A DNA stretch of 64,000 nt. Source: JBNKZU01 sp050301795 (GTDB taxonomy: Bacteria; Pseudomonadota; Gammaproteobacteria; Thiohalomonadales; Thiohalomonadaceae). A model generated the notes under the pieces. That model did no database searches, was not told where the DNA came from, and saw only the letters and a list, made by a program, of their open reading frames with translations. Below are positions 25,987 to 34,673 of the stretch, piece after piece. Within the stretch, counting starts at the first letter, position 1; each line of letters starts with the position of its first letter. A program made the position numbers and the translations under genes. The stretch spans positions 62,001 through 126,000 of the forward strand of contig JBNKZU010000015.1 of the NCBI GenBank assembly GCA_050301795.1. The letters run 5' to 3'.

Positions 25987-26946
25987 CTATAGTCGCTGAG
26001 ATATCTTGTGATTGATGTCTGAAGAGCCATGATGGTTTTGACCACAATGACGTGAATTAAAATCCACGAGCGCTTCTGCCTGCATCGTTACCCGTTGCTT
26101 CACTTCAGGTTTAAGTGCCTTTAACCACCGGGGCGGGATCCCCTCTATTCCGTACAATGCGCCAGCGATCATTCCAATAATGGCGCCAGTAGTATCGGCA
26201 TCACCACCACGATTCACCGTTTCAACCAGGCACGTCTCAAAATTATCGCTATCAAAAAAACACTCAAAAACGGTTCTGAGGGTATGAACAATAAAGCCAC
26301 TCGGATTGGTCGATGGCTTCTTTCGTCTAAACGCAAACTCTGGGTGTCTCTCGATTAATTGTTTGACGGGTTTGTAGAGTTCAACCAATGACCCTCCAGC
26401 GTAGGCACGATGCAGCATTTCGACCACGCACAGCGTACCTGCATCAGAGAGTGGATTGTTATGGGTAATATAGGCGTGTGTTTTGACTGCATCTTCAATA
26501 ACATCTGCTGCCATTGTGTAGCTCGCAATCGCAACCGGAAGTGTGCGCATACATGCGCCGTTGCCGCCGTCGTGTTCATTTAACGGAACCACCGGAACCG
26601 CCGTAGTTCGATAGTGCAAGATACCCCTGCGCACGGTGTGCCCGATATCAACAGGCTTTGAGCGCATCCACTGGTCGAAACTGTCAGCGATAGCAACCGC
26701 ATTAAAGCCATCACTCTCTAAAATCGCATCGCCGAGTGCCAGGCTCATGGTGGTATCGTCTGTGACCTCGCCCTTTTTCAGCCGTAACCAGCCGCCACCG
26801 ATGATATCTTTATGGACACCATATTGATGTTCGATCTCACGGGGTAGCATAAACTCAACGGTAGCGCCTAACGCATCACCAAGCGCTAAACCATAATAGG
26901 AGGCGATGGCTCTTTTTTTGTATTGAGCATCCCTGGGCTGATTCAA
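25987..26946 (-). CDS. draG: Dinitrogenase reductase-activating ADP-ribosylglycohydrolase
   Basis: Removes ADP-ribose from the target Arg of NifH and so reactivates nitrogenase. A 319-residue protein of the dinuclear-manganese ADP-ribosylglycohydrolase fold: LALGDALGATVEFM at the start, GEVTDDTTMSLAL with metal-binding Asp residues, and NRGGDADTTGAIIG near residue 245, the second metal site. The first codon appears to be TTG (26946), three bases after the nifQ stop, so it is the last gene of the nifB operon. Its partner draT is 36 kb away beside nifH; in many genomes the two are adjacent. Confidence 0.9.
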   Translation of the reverse strand: MNQPRDAQYKKRAIASYYGLALGDALGATVEFMLPREIEHQYGVHKDIIGGGWLRLKKGEVTDDTTMSLALGDAILESDGFNAVAIADSFDQWMRSKPVDIGHTVRRGILHYRTTAVPVVPLNEHDGGNGACMRTLPVAIASYTMAADVIEDAVKTHAYITHNNPLSDAGTLCVVEMLHRAYAGGSLVELYKPVKQLIERHPEFAFRRKKPSTNPSGFIVHTLRTVFECFFDSDNFETCLVETVNRGGDADTTGAIIGMIAGALYGIEGIPPRWLKALKPEVKQRVTMQAEALVDFNSRHCGQNHHGSSDINHKISQRL

Positions 26947-26949
26947 GAT

Positions 26950-27540
26950 CTATTCCGGGCCGAAGCAGCTCTTATAATCAACACAAACCTGACATGATGG
27001 TGCACGACAGGTATAGATCCCTTCACGCTGACACAGTTGCTTATAGAAGAATTTTTTCCATTTCATATCCATCGTATTTTTTGCTGCCAGTGATGGAAAA
27101 TAGAGCGTAATAAAATCACTTAAATCCTGACGAGACCAGAATCCCATATCCTGCCACAGGTGATCGCCACCCATGCATCCGGTAACCAGCACTATCGCTG
27201 CCCATCGATTCTGCTCACTCAGGTCTTTAGCGTGCTCGCTAAATAGTGACTCAAGTTCGTCGGCCTCTTCGGTTCTTTCGATCTCAATACCGATCTCATT
27301 TACTTCAAACATTGCGGTATCGATCAGCGGAAAGAACGCCTTACAAAACTGTTCAAACTGAATGCGGGATAAACCCAACCATGCCGGCATCGCGCCTTCA
27401 CCACTTTGGAGTGATGCCAACATCTTTGCATATAGGCGTGTTGGTGTATCGATTGTCGCCGCAGACAGCAGCAGACGGTTAAACGGCTGCTGACGTGGAT
27501 GAAACGCCTCGGTTCCAGCGAATAGTTGTTCAACTTGCAT
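26950..27540 (-). CDS. nifQ: NifQ, molybdenum donor for FeMo-cofactor
   Basis: A 196-residue protein ending in the NifQ Cys motif Cx4Cx2Cx5C (CRAPSCQVCVDYKSC), which binds a Mo-Fe-S cluster passed to NifEN. The central part, GCMGGDHLWQDMGFWSRQDL, is also typical. Its start overlaps the nifO 3' end by 11 bases. Its position after nifB-fdxN-nifO is as in Azotobacter. Confidence 0.93.
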   Translation of the reverse strand: MQVEQLFAGTEAFHPRQQPFNRLLLSAATIDTPTRLYAKMLASLQSGEGAMPAWLGLSRIQFEQFCKAFFPLIDTAMFEVNEIGIEIERTEEADELESLFSEHAKDLSEQNRWAAIVLVTGCMGGDHLWQDMGFWSRQDLSDFITLYFPSLAAKNTMDMKWKKFFYKQLCQREGIYTCRAPSCQVCVDYKSCFGPE

Positions 27541-27973
27541 GGTTCTCTACTCCCGATTCTGATGGGCACTGCTGTGATTGACGCGGGCAGTGCTCCACAT
27601 CTTCATCACGATTCATTTTGATGCTTATGCCAAATCGCTCTTTTATCTGTTGTGGTTCAAAACCGCACAGGCACTCATCGTCCAGGCGCATTAGCGGCCT
27701 TCTGATGAGCAGTGGATGCTGAATCATCGCTGTGAGTGCTTCATCTTCATTCAATCCATCCGGGTCTAACTCACCGGAGGTAATCAATGGCGCAGTAGGG
27801 TTAAACCACTGTGACAACGGCAACCCTTTAAAGAATGCACCCAGCTCGTCACGACTCCAGATCGTTTTGGTCAGGTCATAGGTTTTAAGGTAGACACCAG
27901 ACTCCATCAGCAACTGCTTTTGACGGGTGTTGTTAACACAGCCCGGCTTTTCATAGAAGTGGATCGTCTTCAC
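27530..27973 (-). CDS. nifO: NifO, ArsC-like nitrogenase-associated protein
   Basis: A 147-residue ArsC-fold protein that begins VKTIHFYEKPGCVNNTRQK; GLPLSQWFNPTAPLI and LIRRPLMRLDDECLCGF are typical of the nif-associated branch. In Azotobacter NifO affects molybdenum distribution between nitrogenase and nitrate reductase. I set the start at GTG 27973, with GAGGG six bases upstream and the fdxN stop codon one base away; the longer frame would overlap fdxN by about 40 bases. Confidence 0.88.
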   Translation of the reverse strand: MKTIHFYEKPGCVNNTRQKQLLMESGVYLKTYDLTKTIWSRDELGAFFKGLPLSQWFNPTAPLITSGELDPDGLNEDEALTAMIQHPLLIRRPLMRLDDECLCGFEPQQIKERFGISIKMNRDEDVEHCPRQSQQCPSESGVENHAS

Positions 27974-27974
27974 G

Positions 27975-28262
27975 CTAGACCCTCGACTCCGAAACAGACT
28001 CGCCGGCCAGCTCAATTAATCGTTCTACCGGTATTCCGGTCAGAGACCCAAGAGGATTGATCGCTTCACCCTCAGCATTAAGGATCGCCCCTTCAATCGG
28101 ACAGATACTTGCACACTGCGGATCGGCATAATCGCCATCACACTCAGAGCATTTGCTCGCTTCAATCAGAAAGTGGGGCTTGGTCTCGATAATCGCATCG
28201 CTTGGACACAGTTCAAGACAGGCATAACAATTTACACATTTTTCAATTATCGAAAGTGCCAT
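27975..28262 (-). CDS. fdxN: FdxN-type 2[4Fe-4S] ferredoxin
   Basis: A 95-residue ferredoxin. First cluster motif CVNCYACLELCP, second motif starting CSECDGDY with CASICP further on; the spacing is the longer form found next to nifB. In Azotobacter FdxN carries electrons or clusters to NifB. The ATG at 28262 follows GGGGAG. It overlaps the nifB frame by 14 bases if the outer start is counted, none otherwise. Confidence 0.9.
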   Translation of the reverse strand: MALSIIEKCVNCYACLELCPSDAIIETKPHFLIEASKCSECDGDYADPQCASICPIEGAILNAEGEAINPLGSLTGIPVERLIELAGESVSESRV

Positions 28263-28272
28263 CTTCTCTCCC

Positions 28273-29748
28273 CTATCCTGCAACATTTTGTAGTGGTTGC
28301 TTTAGTTTTCCTGCTGCTTTCATCTGCTGGTAAACCTGTGCAACCGATGATTCGATTGGCTCCATCGCATAGTCACTCACTGGCTCGATACCTGCGGCTT
28401 CTAACGCTTCAAAAGGTGTGAGTCCGATTCTGGCGCTCAACATGACCTGACACCCTTCAAGAGTAGAGATAACGAGATCAAGAACAGACTCATCATCATT
28501 ACAGGTATCTGCACCGACACAGTATTGGTCAACACGTCGTGTTCCGACAAAACGAACCCCGGTTGATGAAGCCTCATAAATCAGAAACTCTGTGGCATGT
28601 CCAAAGTGCTGATTGATAATACCGCCGCCTTTAGTGGCAATCGCCATTAATACAGGTGGAACGGTTTCTGTGCGTTTGAGTGAGTCGAGCGATACGGTAA
28701 CCACATTTGCGGTGGCGGTGCGCTGGCTCTCTAACTCTTTTTCGATTTCGGCATGAACCGCTGCGCGCCGTTTCATTGCGGCGTCATAATCGATCTCCAT
28801 CTTTTCAATCTTATCCAGTGTGAACTCAGCACCGCGATCTTCACCAAGCATCCCGACAGCATCGGCACGACATTGACGACAATGACGCATCATATTCATA
28901 TCGCCGGAGCATGAGTCCTGTAGTTGCTGAAGCTCATCTGCGCTTGGGCTGCGTTGCTTCATAATACCGAAATAGGTGCCGTGCTCCTCTTCAGCAATCA
29001 GCGGCATGACGTTGTGCAGGAAGGCTCCCTTCTCTTTAACAATACGGCTCACCTCTTTGAGATGCTCATCATTAATTCCAGGAATCATCACCGAGTTAAC
29101 CTTGACCATTACTCCGCGCTCAACCAGCATCTCCAGTCCCTTTTGCTGCTGTTGGATCAATATCTTCGCTGCCTTTTCGCCACGAATACGACGGTTGTTC
29201 CAGAAGATCCACGGATAGATCTTTGCACCAACCTTCGGGTCAACACAGTTAATCGTGATCGTGACGTGGTCGATGTTATGTTCACAAATCTGATCAACCA
29301 CATTCGGTAGATTCAGGCCGTTGGTTGAGACACAGAGCTTAATATCTGGCGCCTTCTCTGAGAGTTGGCGGAAGGTTTCAAGTGTGCGTTCGGGTTGCGC
29401 CAGCGGATCACCGGGACCGGCAATTCCAAGTACGGTCATTTGCGGGATGGTTGCCGCTACTGCCATCGTCTTTTTCACGGCTTGATCCGGGGTCAGGAGT
29501 TCTGAAACCACACCGGGACGCGATTCATTAGCGCAATCGTATTTGCGATTGCAGTAGTTGCATTGGATATTACAGGCCGGAGCCACTGCCACATGCATAC
29601 GCGCAAAGTGGTGGTGGGCTTGCTCAGAAAAACAGGGATGATTCTTGACCTTCTCGCGGATCGCTTCAGGCAGATGATCCATTTGATCATTGCTGCTTCC
29701 GCAGGAGGAGGCGCTACACCCTTTTTTCATTTGAACAATCGCTCTCAT
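28273..29748 (-). CDS. nifB: NifB, FeMo-cofactor precursor synthase
   Basis: Radical-SAM enzyme that fuses [4Fe-4S] clusters into NifB-co, the iron-sulfur-carbide core of FeMo-co. The SAM motif CNIQCNYC (residues 59-66) and the following YDC are present, then GIAGPGDPLAQP, STNGL and SVMIPGIND. The last 120 residues form the NifX-like cofactor-binding domain (GIINQHFGHATEFLIYEAS). I start at ATG 29748, seven bases after GGAG. A sigma-54 site and a NifA site precede it. Confidence 0.95.
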   Translation of the reverse strand: MRAIVQMKKGCSASSCGSSNDQMDHLPEAIREKVKNHPCFSEQAHHHFARMHVAVAPACNIQCNYCNRKYDCANESRPGVVSELLTPDQAVKKTMAVAATIPQMTVLGIAGPGDPLAQPERTLETFRQLSEKAPDIKLCVSTNGLNLPNVVDQICEHNIDHVTITINCVDPKVGAKIYPWIFWNNRRIRGEKAAKILIQQQQKGLEMLVERGVMVKVNSVMIPGINDEHLKEVSRIVKEKGAFLHNVMPLIAEEEHGTYFGIMKQRSPSADELQQLQDSCSGDMNMMRHCRQCRADAVGMLGEDRGAEFTLDKIEKMEIDYDAAMKRRAAVHAEIEKELESQRTATANVVTVSLDSLKRTETVPPVLMAIATKGGGIINQHFGHATEFLIYEASSTGVRFVGTRRVDQYCVGADTCNDDESVLDLVISTLEGCQVMLSARIGLTPFEALEAAGIEPVSDYAMEPIESSVAQVYQQMKAAGKLKQPLQNVAG

Positions 29749-29791
29749 CGACATACTCCAGTTATTCTTGCTTATGCTTTGATCTCATTAT

Positions 29792-29807
29792 TGCAAGTGC
29801 CGTGCCT
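29792..29807 (-). promoter_or_regulatory. Sigma-54 promoter of nifB
   Basis: Minus strand: GGCAC, five bases, TTGC, close to the consensus TGGCAC-N5-TTGC, about 45 bases before the nifB ATG. Confidence 0.8.
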
Positions 29808-29868
29808 ATTTCATTGAAGTTGATAACTTATTGATATCGTTAATTATTTAAATTATTACCGCTGGAGT

Positions 29869-29884
29869 TGTCGCATACCCGACA
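29869..29884. promoter_or_regulatory. NifA upstream activator site for nifB
   Basis: TGT-CGCATACCCG-ACA, an exact TGT-N10-ACA, about 75 bases upstream of the nifB sigma-54 site, between nifA and nifB. Confidence 0.8.
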
Positions 29885-29991
29885 GACGATAATTGCCACG
29901 ATGTTGGGATTAATACAACACAAACTCTGATGATTTGATTTGCCGGATCGATCCCGTTCCGGCAAACCTTTTCACTTTGTTGTGGCCGTGG

Positions 29992-31554
29992 TTATATCTG
30001 GCGAACCTTGATGTTCAGCGTCTGGATTCGATAGGCGATCTGGCGCGGCGTCATATCAAGCAGTCGTGCGGCTTTGGCCTGCACCCATCCAGCCTGCTCT
30101 AGTGCGGCGATCACACGCTCGCGCTCATCCAGATCCGGATCATCCAGTTTCACGCTATTGTTGGCACCGGCACTCTCCGTTGAGGCAACCACGCGCTCTT
30201 CGATTCCACTTAAGGTCACTGCATCACGATCAATCACACCCTCAACGCTCATGATGGCTGCACGCTCAAGACTGTTTTCCAGCTCACGAACATTGCCGGG
30301 CCAGTTGTGGCGCATCAATACCCGCATCGCGCTATCGGTAATAGATAGCTTGCGCTGCTGCTGTTTTGCCACCTTCTCAACCAGGAATTCTGCCAACTCA
30401 GGGATATCCTCTGCGCGTTCACGCAGAGCAGGCATCTGGATAGGCATCACATTGAGCCGGTAGTAGAGATCTTCACGGAAATCACCGCTTTCAACCTCGG
30501 CTTCAAGGTCGCGGTTGGTTGCAGCAATGATACGAACATCGACCTTGATAGTTTTATTGCTACCGATGCGCTCAAACTCGCCTTCCTGGAGAACCCGAAG
30601 TAGTTTTGCCTGAAACGCGGGGGAGATCTCTCCAATCTCATCAAGGAAGATCGTACCGCCATCAGCCATCTCAAAGCGCCCTTTTCGCTGTGCCGAGGCT
30701 CCGGTAAACGCACCCTTTTCGTGTCCGAACAGCTCTGATTCCAACAGATTATCGGGAAGAGCCGCACAGTTGAGCTTTACAAATGGTGCTGAGGAGCGTG
30801 GTGAATTGTAGTGGATCGCATTGGCGATCAACTCTTTACCCGTACCCGACTCACCACGCACCAACACTGTGGTATTCCACTTGGCAACCTGCCTTACCTG
30901 ATCAAAGATGCGACGCATTAACGGCGAATGGCCGACAAGATTGTCAAAGCCATAGTTCGCTCTAACCTTTCTCTGGAGTTGATCCCGTTCTGCAACCAGT
31001 GCTTTTTTCTCGGTCTCGACCTGCCACGACAGACGAACGCTCTGTGCGATCAGGTTAGCGACCATCTCAAGAAATCGTGCCCGTAACTCAAGCTCGGTCG
31101 GATTACTACTCAGCGGTTGTGCAGCAAGAACGCCCACAGTGCCATACTCACCAATCTGAATCGGCACACCGATAAAGGCAAGACCTGGATCATAGAAACC
31201 AAGGCGATCAAGAAAATCGGTTTCAGCGCCAAGACAATCGGTGATCCGCTTTTGTCCACTTTTAAAGACTGCGCCAACGATCCCCTCACCTGATTGATAA
31301 CGAATCTCGCTAACAATCGAAGGGTCAACATCATAGAGCGCAACAACAGACTGCTGATCATCCTTACTCTCTTTTAGCGTGACCATGCCGCGCTGCATAT
31401 CAGCATTCTCATGCAGTGCCACCAGAACCCCCTGAAGCGTTTCATGAAGGTTTAAAGAGCGGCTAAGCACTTTACTGACCCGAAAGAGTGTTTCTAACTC
31501 TTTGTTGATCAAGCAGGCATCTAAATCGCAATGTGAAGGAAATATCTCGTTCAT
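29992..31554 (-). CDS. nifA: NifA, sigma-54-dependent nif activator
   Basis: A 520-residue enhancer-binding protein: N-terminal GAF domain (about 20-175), AAA+ domain with Walker A GESGTGKE (234-241), the sigma-54 contact loop GAFTGA (281-286) and Walker B TIFLDE (301-306), and a Fis-type HTH at the C-terminus (QAKAARLLDMTPRQIAYRI). The linker before the HTH has no Cys cluster, so it is the oxygen-tolerant class controlled by NifL rather than the rhizobial type. It follows nifL by 24 bases. It should activate all nif promoters marked here. Confidence 0.95.
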   Translation of the reverse strand: MNEIFPSHCDLDACLINKELETLFRVSKVLSRSLNLHETLQGVLVALHENADMQRGMVTLKESKDDQQSVVALYDVDPSIVSEIRYQSGEGIVGAVFKSGQKRITDCLGAETDFLDRLGFYDPGLAFIGVPIQIGEYGTVGVLAAQPLSSNPTELELRARFLEMVANLIAQSVRLSWQVETEKKALVAERDQLQRKVRANYGFDNLVGHSPLMRRIFDQVRQVAKWNTTVLVRGESGTGKELIANAIHYNSPRSSAPFVKLNCAALPDNLLESELFGHEKGAFTGASAQRKGRFEMADGGTIFLDEIGEISPAFQAKLLRVLQEGEFERIGSNKTIKVDVRIIAATNRDLEAEVESGDFREDLYYRLNVMPIQMPALRERAEDIPELAEFLVEKVAKQQQRKLSITDSAMRVLMRHNWPGNVRELENSLERAAIMSVEGVIDRDAVTLSGIEERVVASTESAGANNSVKLDDPDLDERERVIAALEQAGWVQAKAARLLDMTPRQIAYRIQTLNIKVRQI

Positions 31555-31578
31555 GATTATGTCTACTTTGGTTAAACC

Positions 31579-33216
31579 CTATCGTGAAATCGGAAATCGA
31601 ATGCACATACAGCATCCATCGTTGTGTTCGGTAATAACCTCCAGTGTTCCCGCCATCTGATTGACGACCTCCTGCGCGACCGTAAGACCCATACCGGTAT
31701 GTTTTCCTTTTAAATTACGTTTGGTTGAATAAAACGGTTCAAATACCCTGAAGCGATCTGCATCGCTAATCCCGATACCATTGTCACAAATCATAATCTC
31801 CATCCAACGATTCTCATGGCTGGTATAGATTGTGATTTCACGATGTGGTGGTGATGCTTCCACAATCGATTCAATCGCATTATCAATCAATGCGCCAAAC
31901 AAACCGTGTAAACGCATACCCTGCCCCTGAACATTGGGAAGGTGTTTTTCCGGTAGCCAGTTCACAACAATCCCTTCACGAAGCAATCTGTTTGTGTTTA
32001 ACCGCAGCACATCATGAATGACTTCGTTTACACTTAGCAGTATTGATTCGGTTTGTTCCAGCTTGGGAATGGACTGTTCCAACAGTTCAAGGCTCTCTTG
32101 ACCGCGCTGACTAATCTGTTGCATCAGCATCAGTAAGTGTTGCTCGCTATCGGACAACTGACGCCGAGAGAGCATGGCAACAGCCGCGTTGAGTTGATTG
32201 AATGGCTCCTGCAATTTATAGGTGGCTGCATCAAGTGATTCACGAAGACCCGTTATTAGCGCATCCTCGGCCATCAGTGCCCGCATTGCGTTATTTCGCA
32301 CAGCCTCTTTCTGAGCCAAAATGGTTGTGACTTCGTGCATCATCATCATTAAATAGGGCACTTCATGCCCTTCAAAATAATCATCAGCCGATGTCGATTT
32401 CTCTTTAAACCAAACGCCAGAGCAGCTAAACCAACGCGGCTTGGTGTGATCGTTAATTGGACACTCAATCACGATATTGTTGAATGTGGTTTTGGCCTCC
32501 AGCTTAAGTGCAAAATCTGAATCGGAAGCATGAAGTCGTTCGAGCAGAATCGTTGCCGGCTCTTTGCCTTGCATATCGCCTACCAGTTTTTTATAGGCAT
32601 GGTTATCCAGAACAACATCAAGCTTTTCATCAAGCACCATAATCACATCAGGTGCGGCATCGATCACCGACTCGATCATGATCTTCTGATTCATTACACG
32701 TTGTTGCAGCTTGTGGATCTCGGTCTTGTCCCGATGAATACCAAGATAGTGTTCGACCTCACCACTGGCAGAGAGCACCGGCGTGATCACAATCTCTGCC
32801 AGATAGCGCTCGCCGTTTTTACGCTTGTTGACCAACGTACCCCGCCACGACTCTTTTGACGAAAGCGTCTCCCACATCTGCTGATAGATATGCTTTGGGG
32901 TCGACTTGTAGGAGAGGATCGATTCATTCTCTCCGATCACATCACTTTTGCGATAGCCAGTGACGGTGCTAAAGCTGTCGTTACAATAGAGAATGTTTGC
33001 ACTCTTGTCGGTTATCGATATCGCCAGTGGCGATTGCTCAAATACCGACTGGTACAACTCAAATGGAGGTTGGTGCTGCGAAGGCTCAAGCACTTGCTGC
33101 ATCATTAAATAGATATTTGCTGCACGAGCGACATCCGGCTCTTTTAGAAACCGATCTACCTCTTCATGCAATCCATCATTAAGAGTGCTCTTGCTGATAG
33201 ATCCTTGTGGCGACAT
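31579..33216 (-). CDS. nifL: NifL, redox and nitrogen-status antiactivator of NifA
   Basis: A 545-residue sensor: PAS1 (FELYQSVFEQSPLAISITDK to about 180), PAS2 (about 190-300), a Q-linker/H-like helical part and a GHKL-type ATPase end with N-box IDNAIES, G1 box DNGIGI and G2 box GKHTGMGL. NifL binds and silences NifA under oxygen or fixed nitrogen. The phospho-acceptor His of true kinases is not conserved, as expected. I set the start at ATG 33216, preceded by AGAGG; the outer frame starts at 33240. Confidence 0.92.
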   Translation of the reverse strand: MSPQGSISKSTLNDGLHEEVDRFLKEPDVARAANIYLMMQQVLEPSQHQPPFELYQSVFEQSPLAISITDKSANILYCNDSFSTVTGYRKSDVIGENESILSYKSTPKHIYQQMWETLSSKESWRGTLVNKRKNGERYLAEIVITPVLSASGEVEHYLGIHRDKTEIHKLQQRVMNQKIMIESVIDAAPDVIMVLDEKLDVVLDNHAYKKLVGDMQGKEPATILLERLHASDSDFALKLEAKTTFNNIVIECPINDHTKPRWFSCSGVWFKEKSTSADDYFEGHEVPYLMMMMHEVTTILAQKEAVRNNAMRALMAEDALITGLRESLDAATYKLQEPFNQLNAAVAMLSRRQLSDSEQHLLMLMQQISQRGQESLELLEQSIPKLEQTESILLSVNEVIHDVLRLNTNRLLREGIVVNWLPEKHLPNVQGQGMRLHGLFGALIDNAIESIVEASPPHREITIYTSHENRWMEIMICDNGIGISDADRFRVFEPFYSTKRNLKGKHTGMGLTVAQEVVNQMAGTLEVITEHNDGCCMCIRFPISR

Positions 33217-33255
33217 AGCCAGACCTCTGGTTTGAATCAATAATAGGTTTCTATC

Positions 33256-33270
33256 TGCAAGTTATATGCC
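33256..33270 (-). promoter_or_regulatory. Possible sigma-54 promoter of nifLA
   Basis: Minus strand: GGCAT, five bases, TTGC, with the invariant GG-N10-GC spacing but a degenerate -24. It lies about 40 bases before nifL. Confidence 0.5.
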
Positions 33271-33327
33271 TAAATAATCTGTGTTGTCGTTGATCTCCCA
33301 CAAAACCCAATGCTGATGTCGTTTGAT

Positions 33328-33343
33328 TGTCATATACGCGACA
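33328..33343. promoter_or_regulatory. NifA site between nifL and rnfA
   Basis: TGT-CATATACGCG-ACA, exact TGT-N10-ACA. It is about 30 bases upstream of the rnf sigma-54 site and 60 bases upstream of the nifL one, so it could act on either. Confidence 0.7.
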
Positions 33344-33371
33344 AAAGATCGTCCACAAAGAGACTTTGTCA

Positions 33372-33387
33372 TGGCAATAACAATGCA
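33372..33387 (+). promoter_or_regulatory. Sigma-54 promoter of rnfABCDGEH
   Basis: TGGCAATAACAATGCA: the -24 TGGCA and -12 TGC have correct spacing (GG-N10-GC). About 140 bases before rnfA. Confidence 0.65.
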
Positions 33388-33523
33388 CAGATGCACTGTT
33401 TTGGAGCAACTCACCCTTTTTTTAGCCTCTCTCAACCACTTAGCTCCCGTTAAATCAATATAAGAGAAATGGCATAGATGATGCAGGAGAGTGAATATCG
33501 ACTTTTATTAGGATGGTGTTTGA

Positions 33524-34105
33524 ATGAGCGCGTATCTGCTTCTGCTTCTGGGAACAGCACTGGTCAACAACGTGGTACTGGTTAAGTTCCTGGGGCTATG
33601 CCCGTTTTTGGGCGTATCCAACAAACTCGAAACCGCAATGGGTATGGGCTTTGCCACAACATTTGTGTTGACGTTGGCCTCTATCGCCGGATGGGCGATT
33701 GAACAGTTTATTCTAGTTCCGCTGGAGATCGATTTTTTACGCATCCTGACCTTCATCCTTGTCATCGCTGCGGTTGTTCAATTTACCGAGCTGGTGGTTC
33801 GCAAAACCAGTCCGGTGCTCTATCAGCTATTGGGGATCTTCCTGCCGTTGATTACAACCAACTGCGCTGTGCTTGGGGTTGCACTACTTAACATTCAAGA
33901 GAAACACACATTCATGCAAAGCATGGTTTATGGCATGGGTTCGGCTATCGGTTTTACGTTGGTGATGGTTCTGTTTGCCGGTATTCGTGAACGACTGGCA
34001 CTCTCTAATGTTCCTAAAGCCTTTGCCGGTTCACCGATTGCGTTTGTAACCGCCGGCCTGCTTTCGCTGGCGTTTATGGGTTTTTCCGGGCTTCCGGCTC
34101 ATTAG
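33524..34105 (+). CDS. rnfA: RnfA, membrane subunit of the Rnf complex
   Basis: A 193-residue protein with six hydrophobic segments. RnfA marks are LVNNVVLVKFLGLCPFLGVS at the start and PLITTNCAVLGVAL in the middle; these Cys residues bind an intramembrane [2Fe-2S] cluster with RnfE. The Rnf complex uses ion-motive force to drive electrons from NADH to ferredoxin or flavodoxin for nitrogenase. First gene of rnfABCDGEH. Confidence 0.95.
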   Translation: MSAYLLLLLGTALVNNVVLVKFLGLCPFLGVSNKLETAMGMGFATTFVLTLASIAGWAIEQFILVPLEIDFLRILTFILVIAAVVQFTELVVRKTSPVLYQLLGIFLPLITTNCAVLGVALLNIQEKHTFMQSMVYGMGSAIGFTLVMVLFAGIRERLALSNVPKAFAGSPIAFVTAGLLSLAFMGFSGLPAH

Positions 34106-34124
34106 GTTTGGGGAGAGACAGGTT

Positions 34125-34670
34125 ATGCATGCAGTTGTGGTATTAACGATTCTTGGCCTCACACTTGGTTTTTTGCTTGGGGTCGCAGCCAAAAAGTTTA
34201 AGGTTGAATCCGATCCGGTTGTGGATAAGGTTAACGAGATCCTTCCGGGTACCAATTGCGGACAATGTGGGTTGGCTGGCTGCTCTGCCGCTGCTGATGC
34301 AATCGCTAACGGTAGTGTAGCGATCACGATCTGCCCTCCCGGTGGACGTTCATTAGCTGAGGAGTTATCGGCCTTACTCAATGTACCACTCGATGCCTCC
34401 TCCCTGGATGATGAAGCCCCACAACTTGCCAGAGTTAATCCTGATCTGTGTACAGGCTGTGTTAAATGCTTCAAGGTCTGCCCGACCGATGCCATCGTCG
34501 GTGCACCAAAACAGATCCACGCGGTAATGTACGAGGCGTGTACCGGATGCAAACAGTGTATTGATGAGTGTCCGACCGAGTGTCTTGAGATGTTTACCCC
34601 TGAGACAACGGTGGCAACATGGACATGGCCTGAGCCGATCATCGCAGCACACACAGAAAAGGCGGCATAG
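34125..34670 (+). CDS. rnfB: RnfB, iron-sulfur subunit of the Rnf complex
   Basis: A 181-residue protein. An N-terminal membrane anchor is followed by the cluster motif LPGTNCGQCGLAGC and then two ferredoxin motifs (CTGCVKCFKVCP and CTGCKQCIDECP). It is thought to hand electrons to soluble ferredoxin. It lies 19 bases after rnfA. Confidence 0.95.
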   Translation: MHAVVVLTILGLTLGFLLGVAAKKFKVESDPVVDKVNEILPGTNCGQCGLAGCSAAADAIANGSVAITICPPGGRSLAEELSALLNVPLDASSLDDEAPQLARVNPDLCTGCVKCFKVCPTDAIVGAPKQIHAVMYEACTGCKQCIDECPTECLEMFTPETTVATWTWPEPIIAAHTEKAA

Positions 34671-34673
34671 CGA

